Assembly (NCBI GenBank): GCA_024500155.1
Contig: CM044874.1
Coordinates: 68,434,795 to 68,498,794, forward strand
Source: Chenopodium formosanum
Taxonomy: Eukaryota; Streptophyta; Magnoliopsida; Caryophyllales; Amaranthaceae
Direction: 5' to 3'
DNA length: 64,000 nt
Shown here: positions 34,943 through 47,846 of the stretch, one piece after another
How the letters are laid out: each line of letters opens with the position of its first letter
How positions within the stretch are numbered: position 1 is the stretch's first letter
The notes under the pieces: generated by a model
What the model saw: only the letters and a program-made list of their open reading frames with translations
Database searches by the model: none
Told to the model about the DNA's origin: nothing
Position numbers and translations under genes: made by a program

Positions 34943-36872
34943 GTAGGGAATAATTTAAAGCTTTAATCCCACTAGCTTGAACCCCAATGTGATCATACAC
35001 TAAAGTACGGAGGCGTCCAAAAGGGAAGAAGATAGAGCAAAAGAGTCGCCAACAAGTTTTAGGAACTTGTAAACCGTTCATGAGGTGAAGGTTACACCCC
35101 TTAACGATCCAAGAGATCTTCAACTCCATAAGGTCTAGAACCAAATAAGGGTTCGGGGATGAAGGTACAAATCCAACCTAAAAGAGATTGAATCTTCCCT
35201 AATAATAGACCTCTACTTTATTCTGATCTTATTCATGTGCGCTTTCTAATTAACATGCAATCAATAAATTAACCTTAAACCTGTTTATCTATGTTGGTTG
35301 AATATTAATGCACAAATAAACTATTATTGGCGATCACTTGAAATTATAATCACAATTAACCCTAAACAAGATTATTAAATTCTTATTAAGCGTGATTACA
35401 AGTACAAATTCCCTTTAAACATGCATAAATAGGCGTGATCAAGCAATAAATAAATAAGCATCAAGCAACACAATAATAAATATCATGAATAATAATAATA
35501 ATCATAAATAATAATTATAATATTCATAATCATCATAAATTATAACAATTATAATCATAATCATGTTCATGTTAATATTAAAGCATAATAATAGCAAGAT
35601 CCTAGACATGATACTAACAAGATTAATAACAAACCCTAGCATGTCACTAAGCCATAAAAATAAAATCTTTAACCCTTTCATGATACTAACAATCATAAAT
35701 ATTAGGAAGAACATAGGAAGCATCGCAGGAATCATATTTATTATTAAAATTACCCTAGACATGATACTAGGAATATCATAATAATAATGTAAACATGGTT
35801 TCTACATCATAATATCAATTTCAACCATTAAAGCACTTACTTTGATGCCTCGTACCTCTTTCTAATAACAAAATACACACGTTAGTAACTTCAAGGAAAA
35901 TAATAAACTAAAAAATTAAATTAAATAATTGAAAAAGAGATTTGGGGCCAAACCCTCAGAAAATAAACCTGTCACGTCTAGGGCAAAGGCAACTTCGAAT
36001 ATGGCTAGGTGTTTCTAGATCTTGTGAATGAGGAATTTTGTATGAAAAAATAAAGTTTAAAGAAAGAGAGAAAGAGAGAAAATAATCAAGAAAATCTTGA
36101 GGAGAGTTAGTGAATGTAGATGATTGATCGTGAGAATTGGTGAATGAAAACAGAGTTTTTGATACAATATTTATAGAGAAAATCATCCAAAAAGATAAAT
36201 TAAACAAAACAGAGTCAGACGCACAAAAAAACAGAGTTGGCGCCAACCCTGGCTAGCTGGCGCCAGGCACCAACACTAGCGCCAGGCCTTGTTCCAGGCG
36301 CCAAGGCATGGGGTCAGGCGCTTAGCCTATTTCCAACGCGTTTTCGAAAATCCGATAAGTTTGCCGTACTGGAGGATAAAATCATATAATTTCCTCGAAA
36401 ATGCTATTTGATTTTGATTAAAACTCTGAAAAGTCAACAAGAGTCAATTTATCAATGCTAATTGAATTAGGAATGAAAAGAACCTTCTAGAAGAATCTAG
36501 AAGACTAAAACCATTCCTAATTGCATTAGGAATGATAAATCATATTAGGCCCTCCCCTAGATCATTGGGCCGTATATAAAGCTCAAACCGGGCCCAGTTT
36601 AGTAAATTGGCCATAACTTCCTCAATATTCATCGGAATTGAGCTCATAATATATCGTTGGAAAGGTCTTTGCAAGCCCCATCCAACTACACTACTAAACT
36701 TGATTGGATGTTTTCTTAAAATAAGTTTTCAAAAACAGAGAGAAGAGAAAAGAAAATAAAAACTATCCGCAACACTAGACTTTTCACACTTTCACTTCAT
36801 TCGATTACGATTCGACGTGAAAGGTACTCATCACTGGGTTTGGTTTTGGGAAGACACAAATGAGTGTCTATA
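34943..36872 (-). mobile_element. E2 5' LTR
   Basis: A full A-family LTR continuing from the six bases at 18723-18728 after excision of E4. The palindrome cluster is at 36320-36238 and TATAAATA at 36175-36168 in element sense. The outer end reads GTCTATA instead of GTCTACA, a C-to-T change. The duplication ATTAA follows. Confidence 0.9.
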
Positions 36873-36877
36873 ATTAA

Positions 36878-37338
36878 GCTTTATTTAAATTCCATTAATG
36901 ATGTAATTTTTAGTTTATTTTATTAATGAAATATCAGCTTTTTAATTAAATCATCTCCTTTAAATTAAATTTATTAAAGCAATGAAAATAGAAAATTTAA
37001 TTTTCCAGAATTTTTTCGAGTACGGAAGTAAAAAAATTTTCGAAAAAACACAGAAATATTCCCAGGTACTCCCGGAAGAAATGGCGCCGCTTCTTTACGA
37101 TTGGCGCCGGCTGAGGCCGTCTGGCGTTTGACGACATCTGGCGCTACGGTTCATCGGCCGACAACAGAGCTTTTTCTGTGACTCCGATGCTTCGTCGAAT
37201 TTCTGTCAAATTTCTTTTTATATCTAGGATGTGAGATTTGCGAAAATTAAAGTGGCCACACCCGTAAAGGGTTGCCTACGTATCCTTTCCTTAGGAATCA
37301 GGCCAAACGTAGCTCTTTTGAGTATCCTACTCAAGTAA
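36878..37338. other. E1 spacer between convergent genes
   Basis: Lies between the 3' end of the antisense DUF7745-like gene (across E2) and the gag-pol stop. It has GGCGCC palindromes at 37080-37145 and the conserved motif GCCTACGTATCC...GGAATCAGGCC at 37273-37317. E5 has the same order at 54078-54600. Confidence 0.7.
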
Positions 37339-40300
37339 TTATGGGTAGTAATTTTTAAGTTGGTTAAGATTTTTCATGTTCGAAAATTCATTGCCATCCA
37401 TATCAGTTAATTTTGCTGCACCTCCTGATAGGATTGTTTTGACAATATAGGGTCCGGACCATTAGGCCTAAATTTTCCCCTGGATATAAAACATTTTTCC
37501 TTAATGCTTTTAACACCAAGTCTCCTACTTTGATGTTTCTTGTCTTGAACTTCTTATTAAAATGCCTAGCTATACGAGTTTGATAGCATTGAGCACGTAT
37601 GATGTAGAGCTTCTAGTCGCTTTTCATCAAGTAGAATTAGCTCCTCATATCTCTCCCTATTCCATTCAACATCATCGAATTTACTTTCTAGTGCAAGGCA
37701 TAGAGATGGTATCTCTAGCTCTACATGTTGTACGACATCCATTTCATAAACCACGGAGAATGGTGTATTTCCTGTTGACGTGCGAATTGACGTGCGATAA
37801 CCCCAAAGTGCGAAATGGAGTTTGTCAGGCCAATCCTTGTAATTTTCTGTCATTTTCTTGATGATAGTCTTTATGTTTTTATTAGCTGCTTCAACTGCTC
37901 CATTTGCTTGAGGTCTATAAGGAGAAGAATGATGGTGTTGAATGCCATATTTTTGTAACAATTCTTCACACTCAGCTTGAAAGTGAGTTCCATTGTCACT
38001 TATCATTTCATGTGGGACTCCATATCGACAAATGATATTCCATTCGATAAAGAGTGCTACATGTTTTGTAGTGAGTTTAGCATATGATTGTGCTTCAACC
38101 CACTTTGTGAAGTAATCAATTGATACTAGGATGTATTCATGACCTCCTGTTCCTGGAGGAGTAATTTTAACAATAATATCAATTCCCCATGTAGAGAATG
38201 GCCATGGTGAATTGTAGGTGTAAAGTAGACATGGAGGAACTTGTTGTAAATTGACGTAGATTTGGCATTTATGGCATCTTTTCACATATTGATGACAATC
38301 CCTATTCATGGTAGTCCAATAGTATCCTTCTCGCATTATCTTTTGGACTAGCATTTTGCCATTAACGTGGGTTCCACAAATGCCTTTGTGGACTATCTTC
38401 ATAGCTCTTTGAGCATCCTTTTTCTCTACACATAAGATAACTCGACCCTTAGGTACCCTTTTATGCAACTCGTTGTCTATGAGTACGTATTGGGAAGCCA
38501 AGAGTCTTAATGCTCGTTTTGCTCTTTTGTCAGCATGAGGAGGGTATTCTCCTTTGGTGACATAGTTAAGTATGTCTGTATACCACGGTTCTTCTTCTTC
38601 TTCTCCTTCATCTTGGATTACTTCATCATCTTCTATAGCTTGAATATAAGCCGGTCTATGCCTTTTTTCTATAGTTAGAGGCATTTGCTCGATTTCCGTA
38701 GGAATCCTAACCATTGAGGCTAGTCTTGCCAAGGCATCAGCAAATTGATTTTCCTCTCTTGGTAGATATATGTATTCTACCTTTTCTAACTGATTGGTGA
38801 GAGTTTCCACATAAGTATGGTAAGGGGCTAGACTTTCGCTCCTTACTTTCCACCTTTTAGAAATCTGGGATGATCAATGAAGACTCCCCGAATATTCGTA
38901 ATTTCTTCACTCCTAATGCTAAAGTTGTTTCAAGGCCTGCCATGAATGCTTCGTATTCAGCAGCGTTGATGGCAACGTCGAAATCTAACTTTATGGAGAT
39001 TGAAACATGCTCTTCCTTAGGTGATACTAATAATACCCCAACGCCACATCCCTTTTGGTTTGAAGTTCCATCGAAGTATAAGTTCCAAGTATCATCTTCT
39101 GTGACCATCAAGTCTTCGTTTGGAATTCATTGTCGTGTATTGGCGTTGAATCTTCTATTGGAAAGTCTGCTAGGATATCTAAGACCACATATCCTTTGAT
39201 AGCCTTATGAGGCATGAATCTTACATCGAAGTGTGCTAAGTTGACTATCCATCTTGATATGCTCCCATTGAGTGTAGATTTCTCGAATAAATACTTAAGT
39301 GGATCCATTCTGGAAACTACAAAGACTGTATACACGAGCATGTAATGTCTTAACTTGGTTGTGGCCCACACCAATGCGAGCCATAATTTCTCAAGCAATG
39401 TATATCGTACCTCATACTCGAGCATCTTTTTACTTAGATAGTAGATTGTATTTTCTTTACCTTCTAATTCTTGCGCAAGCATGGCTCCCATTGTCTCCTT
39501 GGTGACTGTTAGATACAACCTAGGTAAACCTGGAAGTGGTGGTGCTAATACAGGAGGATTTGCGAGATCAGCTTTGATCTTTTCAAAGGCTTTTTGACAT
39601 TCATCGTCCCATATTACAATCATATCGTCCACATATACTTCACTTTCTTTGTGCATCATGTCATGGAGTAAGGCAGTCGCTGCTCGTTGGTAAGTAGCAC
39701 CCGCGTTTTTCAACATAATGGCATTACCGTGTAGTAGTAAGTACCCCATGATGTTATGAAGGTTGTTTTCTCCATGTTTTCTTTTGCCATGAGAATCAGA
39801 TTGCATCCCGCGTATCCATCCATGAACGAGAGAAGTGCATGATTCACTGTATTATTTACAAAAATATCGATGTGTGGTAAAGGGAAGTCATCCTTTGGAC
39901 TTACCTTATTTAAATCTCGATAGTCGACACACATTCTTACCCTTCCATCCTTCTTCGGAACTAGGACGACGTTGGCCACCCATTTGGGGTATTTGGATAC
40001 CCTAGTAAAACCTGTAGTTATTTGCTTTTAAACTTCTTCTTTTATTTTGAGAGCTACGTCGGGTTTCATTCGACGCACTTTTTGTTTTACAGGTTTCATT
40101 CCTGGAATTAGTGGTATAGTGTGTTGAGCTATTTCTTTATTAATACCTGGCATATCTTCATATGAGCAAGCAAATACATCGATGAATTCTTTGAGTAGAT
40201 TAATTAAATCGGTTCTTTCTTGTTCATTAAGTGTTAATCCGATTTTAACCTCTCTTTTAATGGTTGAATCATTTGAGATATCAAGTGTCTCAGTTTCCTC

Positions 40301-43300
40301 AATAATTATCGATGTTTTCTTTTCAAGTGTTTCCATTGCTTTAATAATTTCTTTGTCATTTTCATTGTTAGTTAAGCAATGCTCGTCATCTTGGGTTAAA
40401 GAAAAGCACGAGGAGTAAGAAAAAGAAGGCATATTATTGAATTCGTAAATCATTACATCGAAAAGGGGATTGTCCTCAGGGACTTGATTGCCAACTACCC
40501 TAGGAGAAGAAATAGAAGAAGGAGGGGGTGCTACAACTAAGGACTTGGATGACTGTACAGGAAAAGTCTCTAACTCTGACTCATACTCAGACGACTCTTT
40601 GAACATCGGTCCTTGCCCTATCGTTATGGAGATTTTCCTTCCACTTGGAGTAGTCACCTTGACCGTCTTGCGCCACCCTTGTATTGATCCTTTTGCTGGA
40701 GTGATGAGCTTCGAGGGGTCAAAGTTCTCGCTTTGTAGGACCGTTTGGATGAGCGGGGAGTTATCCTCTATGTATCTCGGCTCATATTTTAATCGCCCAA
40801 ATAATAATCCCATGAATTTAAAGTCAAAGCATGGGGGTGCTTTCTCCTTGTGGGTAGGAGTTCGGATTTCATCTAGAAAATAGCAATCTAAGAAAATTTT
40901 GAATCCCGGTTGCCTTATCCCATTTACAAAAGAAGGTTCGGGAAATTCATAGCACGAATAGTCCTCTCCTTCTTTTATGAATTGTCCATTGAGAGTAAGA
41001 GGATACTGATCCATTGGGATTGCTTTCTTTTGGATGCGAGCGTTCCTACGTGCCTTAGACCTTTCCTGGGCTCGCTTGAGATCTTCCTGAGTCGGTTCAA
41101 AACCAAGTCCGAAAGTATCTAACTTAGGGAGGCCAGATAATTCCAACTGTTTTGCTATTCCTTTCTTCTTTCCTAGAGTTATTCTAGGAAAATGCCCTTG
41201 TTTCTTAAGAATAGAGTTTATTGCCATACTGGAATGGGGGTCGTGGCGAAGAGAGGTCCTTTCATTCTCTTCGATTAAGGAGACCTCTTCATTAAAGCCC
41301 CACAAGTCTTCATCGTCTTCATCGTGCTCCACATTAATGATTGGATTTTCTATAGCTTTAATCCTCATAGGTGAAGCATCGATCGTGATAGGAATTCCTC
41401 CAACTATGGCTTTTACCTGTTGGTGGAGAGATGAAGGGACGTCCTTTAGGTCATGAAGCCAAGGGCGTCCCAACAATAAGTTGAATGAAGCTTTGATATC
41501 TAACACTTGAAATGTAGTAGCATGTTCTATTGCTCCCACTGTTATATTCATGGTAATCTTACCAAGAGCTTGACGACGAGTGTTGTCATAAGCTCTTATT
41601 CCTTGTGTTGACGGAGATAAGTCTTCATCTTTTATGCCTAGCATCCTCGCAATTCTGAGTGGACAGACATTAAATGCCGATCCATTGTCTACAAGAGTCA
41701 TTGGGACGTTCATTCTCTTGCAAACCAATGTGAGGTTTAGTGACTTATAATGCTTGTCACCTTCTGGGGGGGGTAAATCTTTGTCAGAAAAGGTGATCAA
41801 GTTGATAAGACTAGGGAGATCACTCGTAAGGAAGTTAGCCAACCCCTCGGGAGTGGTGTTAGAATCTATACCTATCTTATCCAAGGCATTCATCATTGCC
41901 AACCTATGTTCTCGAGATGTTGCCAGAAGCTTCCATACATTCATCTCGACCTTGGTCTTCTTGAACTGCTTCACAATATCATTGTCTTCTATGATAGGTA
42001 TGGGAACTTGTTGCGTAGTCGACATAGGTTGTGTTGAAATGGGAAGTTGCATTCTCCCTGACCTTGTAAGGACGTCTATAGATGAATCCTTTTCAACCCA
42101 GAAATCATCTATGGAATATGACACTGAAAGTGGAGGTCCTTCCATGTCTTTTAGGTAGACATCTTCTTCATCGCTGTCCCAAACCCCATTAATGTTTATT
42201 TCTTCTTCTTGTGGGATTTGGACTAGCTTTTTATCATCAATCATTTTTTGAATTAAATCTTTAAATTTAAAACAGTTTTCAATAGTGTGTCCCCCTGATT
42301 GATGGTATTGACAATAGAATCTATTTGTCCTCTTTAGCGATTTAAATGGTCTCGGTTTGAGAGGTTTGACCTTACCACTCTCGGGGAGCATTTTGAACAT
42401 TTTAGCGTATGAAGTCCCAATTGGAGTATAGAGTTATTTACTCTTCTTGGGTCCGTCAGTTACTTGTAGAGAGAAGGGTTTCTTCTTCATGAGTGGAACC
42501 TTATCATACTTTTTCTGAAGCTCCTCTACTTGTTTCTTTGCGAATTTGAGAGCCGCACGTAGAAAATTTGTTCCCTCACACATGGACCATATAAGAATTC
42601 TTACGTCTTCCTTGCTTGCTGGTTCAGGGAAGTCATCCATGGCATCGAAAAAGATCTCCTCCTCTTCTTCGATAGCATGAACTTCTTTAATAGGTTAGAT
42701 GAGAGATGAGGGATCAACCTCGTTTTCCTCATCAGAGATGGCCAGAAATGAGCGAGAGGTGCATTGTCAATGCTTGGCTTCTTACTGGCAGGAGGTAATG
42801 GCAGTTTATTATTATCAATTAAATCTTGGATTGCTTCCTTAAGCTTCCAACAATTTTCAGTAAGATGGCCCCTACCTTGGTGATATTTGCAATGTGCATA
42901 GGGGTTTCAGTTAGTTGTCCTTTTCTCAACTGGTGGGTCCCCAAACGGTCCAATCAGAGTTATAAGACCTTTAGCATTTAGTCGGTCAAATGCGGTGTCA
43001 TAACTCATACCTATAGGAGTAAAGTTCCTCCTAAATGGTTTCTTTTGTCCTTGGTTGTTCATAGCAAGGACTTCACTCAAATTAGAGGTGCTAACATTGT
43101 TTGAGTTGGTGGTTTTGGAAGAAGAAGGATTGTCGTTCTTCTTGCCTTTCTAGATACTGTTGGAGTTACTGTTAGTAACTTTTAGCTTAGCCAGGTCGTC
43201 TTCAATATTAATTCCAATGTCATAGACGACCTTGAAGGTATGGAGATTATTTTGGTATTTGAGATGCTTGGAGTACTTCTCTTGAAGATTCTTGATCAAC

Positions 43301-43884
43301 AACCTCACATATTGTTTTTTTCTTGGTACTTCAATCATATTAGTAGAGGTTTCTCTCCATTTGTTAAAGAAAGAAGTGAAACCTTCATTCTCCTTCTGCT
43401 TGAGTATTTCAAGTTCCCTATAATCAGTTTTAACTTGATTGTTGCACTTGTACCTATCAATGAAAGCGTTCCCTATTGACTCTCAAGTAGAGGTTCTCTC
43501 TTTGTCAAGGGAGAAGAACCATTGTTGGCAAACAGTTTCAAGAGATAGAGAAAATATAGAAGGAAACACTTTTTTATCAATACCCTTAATTCTCATTATT
43601 GTTTCAAAAGCTCTTAGATGAAAGTAAGGGTTGTCAGTTGCTTTGAATTTTGGGATGTCGTTGGCATTGAACTTCTGCGGAAGAAGCTCCTTGTCCACCG
43701 AGACCCCTTGTGAACTAATGCCTTGAAACTTGTAGTCACTAGATAGCTTGCTCTAGCTTTCTTGCATGAGGTCCATCTGTTGTTGCTTCACAGGGTCATC
43801 GATCTTGAGGGTTAAAACCTTCAACGCCTCAGTCACAATAATCAATTGGTTCCTGAGTTCATTAACTTCCTCTTGAGTTGCCAT
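37339..43884 (-). pseudogene. gag-pol: E1 gag-pro-pol, broken
   Basis: Polyprotein for capsid, protease, reverse transcriptase, RNase H and integrase. Order: gag from MATQEEVNEL (43884); a second zinc knuckle CQYHQSGGHTIENC (about 42300); retropepsin with LVDNGSAFNVCP (about 41680) and LLGRPWLHDL; RT with CVDYRDLNK and YVDD (about 39630); an RNase H module with WNLYFDGTSNQKG (about 39080); and integrase with CX2C, WGIDII, SDNGTHF and PQANGAVEAANK (about 38300-37880). Damage: gag stops and frameshifts (about 43750-42660), a TAA at 40028, a 1-2 nt shift at 39710 and an in-frame loss of about 110 codons right after YVDDMI. There is also a shift near 38870 and a 4-nt insertion near 37600. Integrase is the longest intact stretch. 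The tandem RNase H arrangement fits the Tat lineage. Confidence 0.85.
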
Positions 43885-45539
43885 TATCTTCTTAGCTTTC
43901 CTTTTTCGAGCGATTGGTTTGTCAAAAATTTGAACTTGAATGAAAAGGTTGTCTTTGATCAAACGCCCTTCCTTTCTTGATCACGCGCTGTAAATTAAAC
44001 CATTTTTGTTTTAATGACGACTCAAATTGACTTTGACTTTACGGGTTGATAAAAAAAAAGCAAAAATAGGGTGTATATTTTTGGGAATCAAGTATAGGGT
44101 TCAAACAAGTGGTTTAATTGGAGGATTAATATCCAACTTACCCCCCTAAAAAAATGACGGAAAATACGCGCATACAAGACTCTCTTAGACATGGTCAAAG
44201 TGTGCATACATATTAGTGTGTGCTTTATATAGCAAGTGCAATTGACATGCTTTGACTCTTATGTAAAACCATGAGACTTAGTGCCTAGACTCAATTAAGG
44301 ACTTAACGAGGTATTATTAATAAAAATAATCGAGTTGATTAGCAAAATGTTCAATTAGAAACAAAGTGATGACTCGAGCAACATACCGAACTGTCGTCAA
44401 AATGACAAGATTGGCGCCGCAATGTGCAGTGTAGCGCTAGACGACATAGCTGTCGCTAGGCGCTGCACTCCACAATGTGGCGCTTTGGTTCAAATCGCGG
44501 CGGTATTGCTGGAACGTTGATCTAGAACTGCTTTTAGTATTATTACTCTACGGGGTATGCCTAAAGTCGTACTAAGTTAATTTTGACTAATTTATTAGAC
44601 TTTAATTACCCAAATTAATTAATTAATTAGGCAAAGTTCTTTTAGTCATTAATCAGTTTATTTAGTCTTAAAACAAGTCAAACAAACAGTTAGGAAAAAC
44701 ACATAGATTATGCACAACAAATAATGCACAATTAGTCAAGTAGGCACAATATGATGCAATGAGTTTGCAACCTAACCATGGCTCTAGTTCTCTAGAGTTC
44801 GGGATATGGGTTAGTCAAAGAGAGTCCATGGTTAATTGTCCGGATGCACAGCGGAAAAGACTTACCTTTGAAGGGTTGGCGTGAGTGGATGGGACACCGC
44901 GAGTTAAAAACTCGCTTCCATGGTTTGGTGAATTTAACATTCTCGGATGTACCCTTTATTGCACAGAGCGTTCAATTAGGTAGATGGAGCAGTAATTCCC
45001 AGAGGGTTATGTCCATATGTAGAATACATATGGGTTTCAGAAAAGTGAGAAAAACTTAATCATGAAGTAGGAATGAGCAAACAGTGCTAAAAACTGGTCA
45101 AAATTAGAACGCATATTTCTGGCTCGGTATTGGAAGAACTTGGCGCAAGCGAATTGAGGCCGGCGCCGCGATTTGGCTTTGGCGCCTGGCGCCAGAGTCA
45201 AATCATCGGTGCTAGACCTTGTTTTCTGACGCTAGTTCCTACATGCCTCAACAGCTTTCTATGCTCGATAAAATTTTCCAATTTCGCGCAGCATTATTTC
45301 GATCCTAGTTGTGAAAGATATTCCTCAAATTTCCTACGTGTAAAAATCCTATGTTTTAAACTCATTATGGATGGTCTTTCCAATGAGATATTTTTTATCC
45401 ATATGACAATAATGTTAATCAAAATTACGAACATGAAATACTTAGAACTTTTCAAGTCTCATCCACTCATTCTAAATCATTGCCAAAATAAATTTTTGGA
45501 ATTAAAATAGAAATCCTCCCTAGTGGAGTCACCAAAAAC
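43885..45539 (-). promoter_or_regulatory. E1 leader and primer-binding site
   Basis: The primer site TGGTGACTCCACTAGGGA (45534-45517) differs from tRNA-Arg complementarity at two bases, probably decay. The leader has palindrome clusters at 45140-45235 and 44410-44485, the conserved A-family block (44700-45030), and arm CCGTCATTTTTTTAGGGGGG (44160-44141) complementary to 9245-9269. It also has a putative intron, 44141-43988 (GG|GTAAGT to TTTACAG). Confidence 0.7.
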
Positions 45540-45549
45540 TGAAGGGAAT
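45540..45549 (-). mobile_element. first 10 bp of E1 5' LTR
   Basis: TGAAGGGAAT matches the LTR terminus TGTAGGGAAT with one change, right next to the primer site. It is then cut by E6. The remainder should lie beyond the window. Confidence 0.6.
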
Positions 45550-45899
45550 TGTAGACACCCATTTGTGACTCCCCAAAACCAAACCCGGTGATGAGTACCT
45601 TTCACGTCGAATCATAATCGAATGAAACGAAAGTGTGGAAAGTCTAGTGTTGCGGATAGTTTATAATTCTTTTCTTTTCTCTCTGTTTTTGAAAACTTTA
45701 TTTTAAGAAAATAGCCAATCCAGTTTGTTTGGTCCATGATATGGGTCCAATTGTGGTGTAGTTGGATGGGGTTTGCAAAGACCTTTCCAACGATATATTA
45801 TAAGCCCAATTCCGATGAATATTGAGGAAGTTATGGCCAATTTACCAAACTGGGCCCGGTTTGAGCTTTATATGCGGCCCAATGATCTAGGAGAGGGTC
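45550..45899 (+). mobile_element. E6: fragment of an opposite-strand A-family LTR
   Basis: TGTAGACACCCATTTGTG begins an A-family LTR in plus orientation, the reverse complement of the last 350 bp of the neighbouring LTRs. It is cut by E5 after GATCTAGGAGAGGGTC. The rest of this element would lie to the right of E5, outside the window. Confidence 0.8.
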
Positions 45900-47829
45900 T
45901 GTAGGGAATAATTTCAAGCTTTTAAAATCCCACTAGCTCGAACCCCACTGTGATCATACACTAAAGTACGGTGGCGTCTAAATGGGAAGAAGTTAGAGCA
46001 AAAGAGTCGCCAACAAATTTTTTTTAGGAACTTGTAAACCGTTCACGAGGTGAAGGTTACACCCCTTAACGATCTAAGAGATCGTAACCTCCATAAGGTC
46101 ATGAACCAAATAAGGGTTCGGGGATGATGGTACAAATCCAACCTAAAAGAGATTGAACCTGCCCTAATAATAGGCCTCTACTTTATTCTGCTCGTATTCA
46201 TGTGCGCTTTCTGACTAACATACAATCAATAGGTTTAACCCTAAACTTGTTTAATCTATGTTGGTTGAATTTAATGCACAAATAAAATATTATTGGCGAT
46301 CACTTGAATTATAATCACAATAACCCTAAACAAGATTATTAATTATCTTATTAAGCATGATTACAAGTACCAATTCCCTTTAAACATACATCAAAGGTGA
46401 TCAAGCAATAAATAGCATCAAGCAACATGATAAATAATCAATATCATGAATAATAATAATAATAATAATCATAATCATCATAAATTATAACAATTATAAT
46501 CATAATCATGTTCATGTTAATATTAAATCATAATAAACATAACAAGATCCTAGACATGATACTAACAAGATTAATAACAAACCCTAGCATGTCACTAAGC
46601 AATAAAAATCAAATCTTTAGCCCTAACATGATACTAACATGAATTAATATTAGGAAGAGAATAAAAGACATCATATCAATCATATTTAATATCAAAAATA
46701 CCCTAGACATGATACTAGGAATGTCAAGAAAACAGATTAAACATGATATTTACATCATAATATCAATAAATCAATAAAGTACTTACTTTGATGCCTCGTA
46801 CCTCTTTTTAATAACAAAATACACACGTTAGTAACTTTAAGGAAAATAAAAAATCAAAACAATTAAATTAAATAATTGAAAGAGAGATTTGGGACCAAAC
46901 CCTCAGAAATTAAAACCTTTCATGTCTAGGGCGAAAGCAACTTCGAATATGGCTAGGTGTTTCTAGATCTTGTGAATGCGGAATTTTGTATGAAAAAGCA
47001 AGAAAGAATTGAATGCTAAATAATACTTGAGAATGAGAGAATTGGTGAATGTAGATGATGAATTGGTGAATGAAAATGGAGTTTTTGATACGATATTTAT
47101 AGAAAAAATCAGCCAAAAAATATAATTTAACAAAACAGAGTCTGAAGATCGCAAAACAGGATTGGCGCCAACCCTGGCTAGCTGGCGCCAGACACCAGTG
47201 GCTAGCGCCAGGCGCCAATGGCTAGCGCCTGGCGCCAAGGCCTGGGGTTGGACGCCAAACTGGATTTCAACACATTTTCGAAAATCTGATAAATTTCCCG
47301 TACTGGAAGATAAAATAATATAATTCCTTCGAAAAATGCTATTTGATCTTGATTAAAACTCTGAAAAGTCAACAAAGTCAACTTATCAATGCTAATTAAA
47401 TTAGGAATGAAAAGAACCTTCTAGAAGATTCTGGAAGACTAAAACCATTCCTAAGCATTAGGAATGACAAATCATATTAGGCCCTCCCCTAGATCATTGG
47501 GCCGTACATAAAGCTCAAACCGGGCCCAGTTTAGTAAATTGGCCATAACTTCCTCAATATTCATCGGAATTGGGCTTATAATATATCGTTGGAAAGGTCT
47601 TTGCAAGCCCCATCCAACTACACCACCATTGGACCCATATTATGGACCAACCAAACTAGATTAGCTGTTTTCTTAAAATAAAGTTTTCCAAAACAGGGAG
47701 AAGAGAAAAGAAATAAAACTTTCCGCAACACTAGACCTTTCCACACTTTCGTTTCATTCGATTATGATTCGACGTGAAAGGTACTCATCACTGGGTTTGG
47801 TTTTGGGGAGACACAAATGGGTGTCTACA
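45900..47829 (-). mobile_element. E5 3' LTR
   Basis: A 1930-bp A-family LTR with TG...CA ends. The palindrome cluster at 47265-47162 includes AGCGCCAGGCGCCA and AGCGCCTGGCGCCA. It lies 60-170 bp upstream, in element sense, of TATAAATA at 47101-47094. Confidence 0.92.
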
Positions 47830-47846
47830 GAAGCCCCCACTTTGAC
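47830..47846 (-). promoter_or_regulatory. E5 polypurine tract
   Basis: Minus-strand GTCAAAGTGGGGGCTTC abutting the LTR start TGTAGACACC. Confidence 0.85.

Larger units (their letters stand above)
11310..36872 (-). mobile_element. E2: gag-only A-family element inside E1
   Basis: A minus-strand element flanked by the target duplication ATTAA (11305-11309 and 36873-36877). Removing it rejoins the spacer of E1, which then matches E5 around 54120-54180. Its 3' LTR is 11310-13245 and its body 13246-18722. Its 5' LTR is 34943-36872, plus the first bases at 18723-18728. E4 sits exactly at the LTR/primer-site junction. The net length is about 9.3 kb. Only gag is present, with no pol or antisense genes. 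Its LTRs, leader and primer site match E1 and E5, so it was probably mobilised by such elements. Confidence 0.9.
3443..45549 (-). mobile_element. E1: large Tat/Ogre-like Gypsy element with antisense genes (A family)
   Basis: A minus-strand element interrupted by E2 at 11310-36872. In its own 5'-to-3' order it has: the first 10 bp of the 5' LTR (45540-45549, cut off by E6), primer-binding site, leader, gag-pol, a spacer, the antisense DUF7745-like gene, the antisense PMD gene, hairpin repeats, polypurine tract and 3' LTR (3443-5165). Without E2 about 16.5 kb lies in the window. The rest of the 5' LTR must lie beyond 64000, after E5 and E6. It is the oldest of the nested set, and all its genes are broken. 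Its layout matches E5 piece by piece. Confidence 0.9.

Noticed and set aside
35502..35762. Met/Ile-rich ORF in the E2 5' LTR.
   Set aside because: It is an AT-rich, ATAAT-repeat stretch of the LTR; other LTR copies interrupt the frame.
40488..42158. Plus-strand ORFs of 130 codons opposite E1 gag-pol.
   Set aside because: They are shadows of the minus-strand polyprotein, which has recognisable domains, and they do not resemble known proteins.
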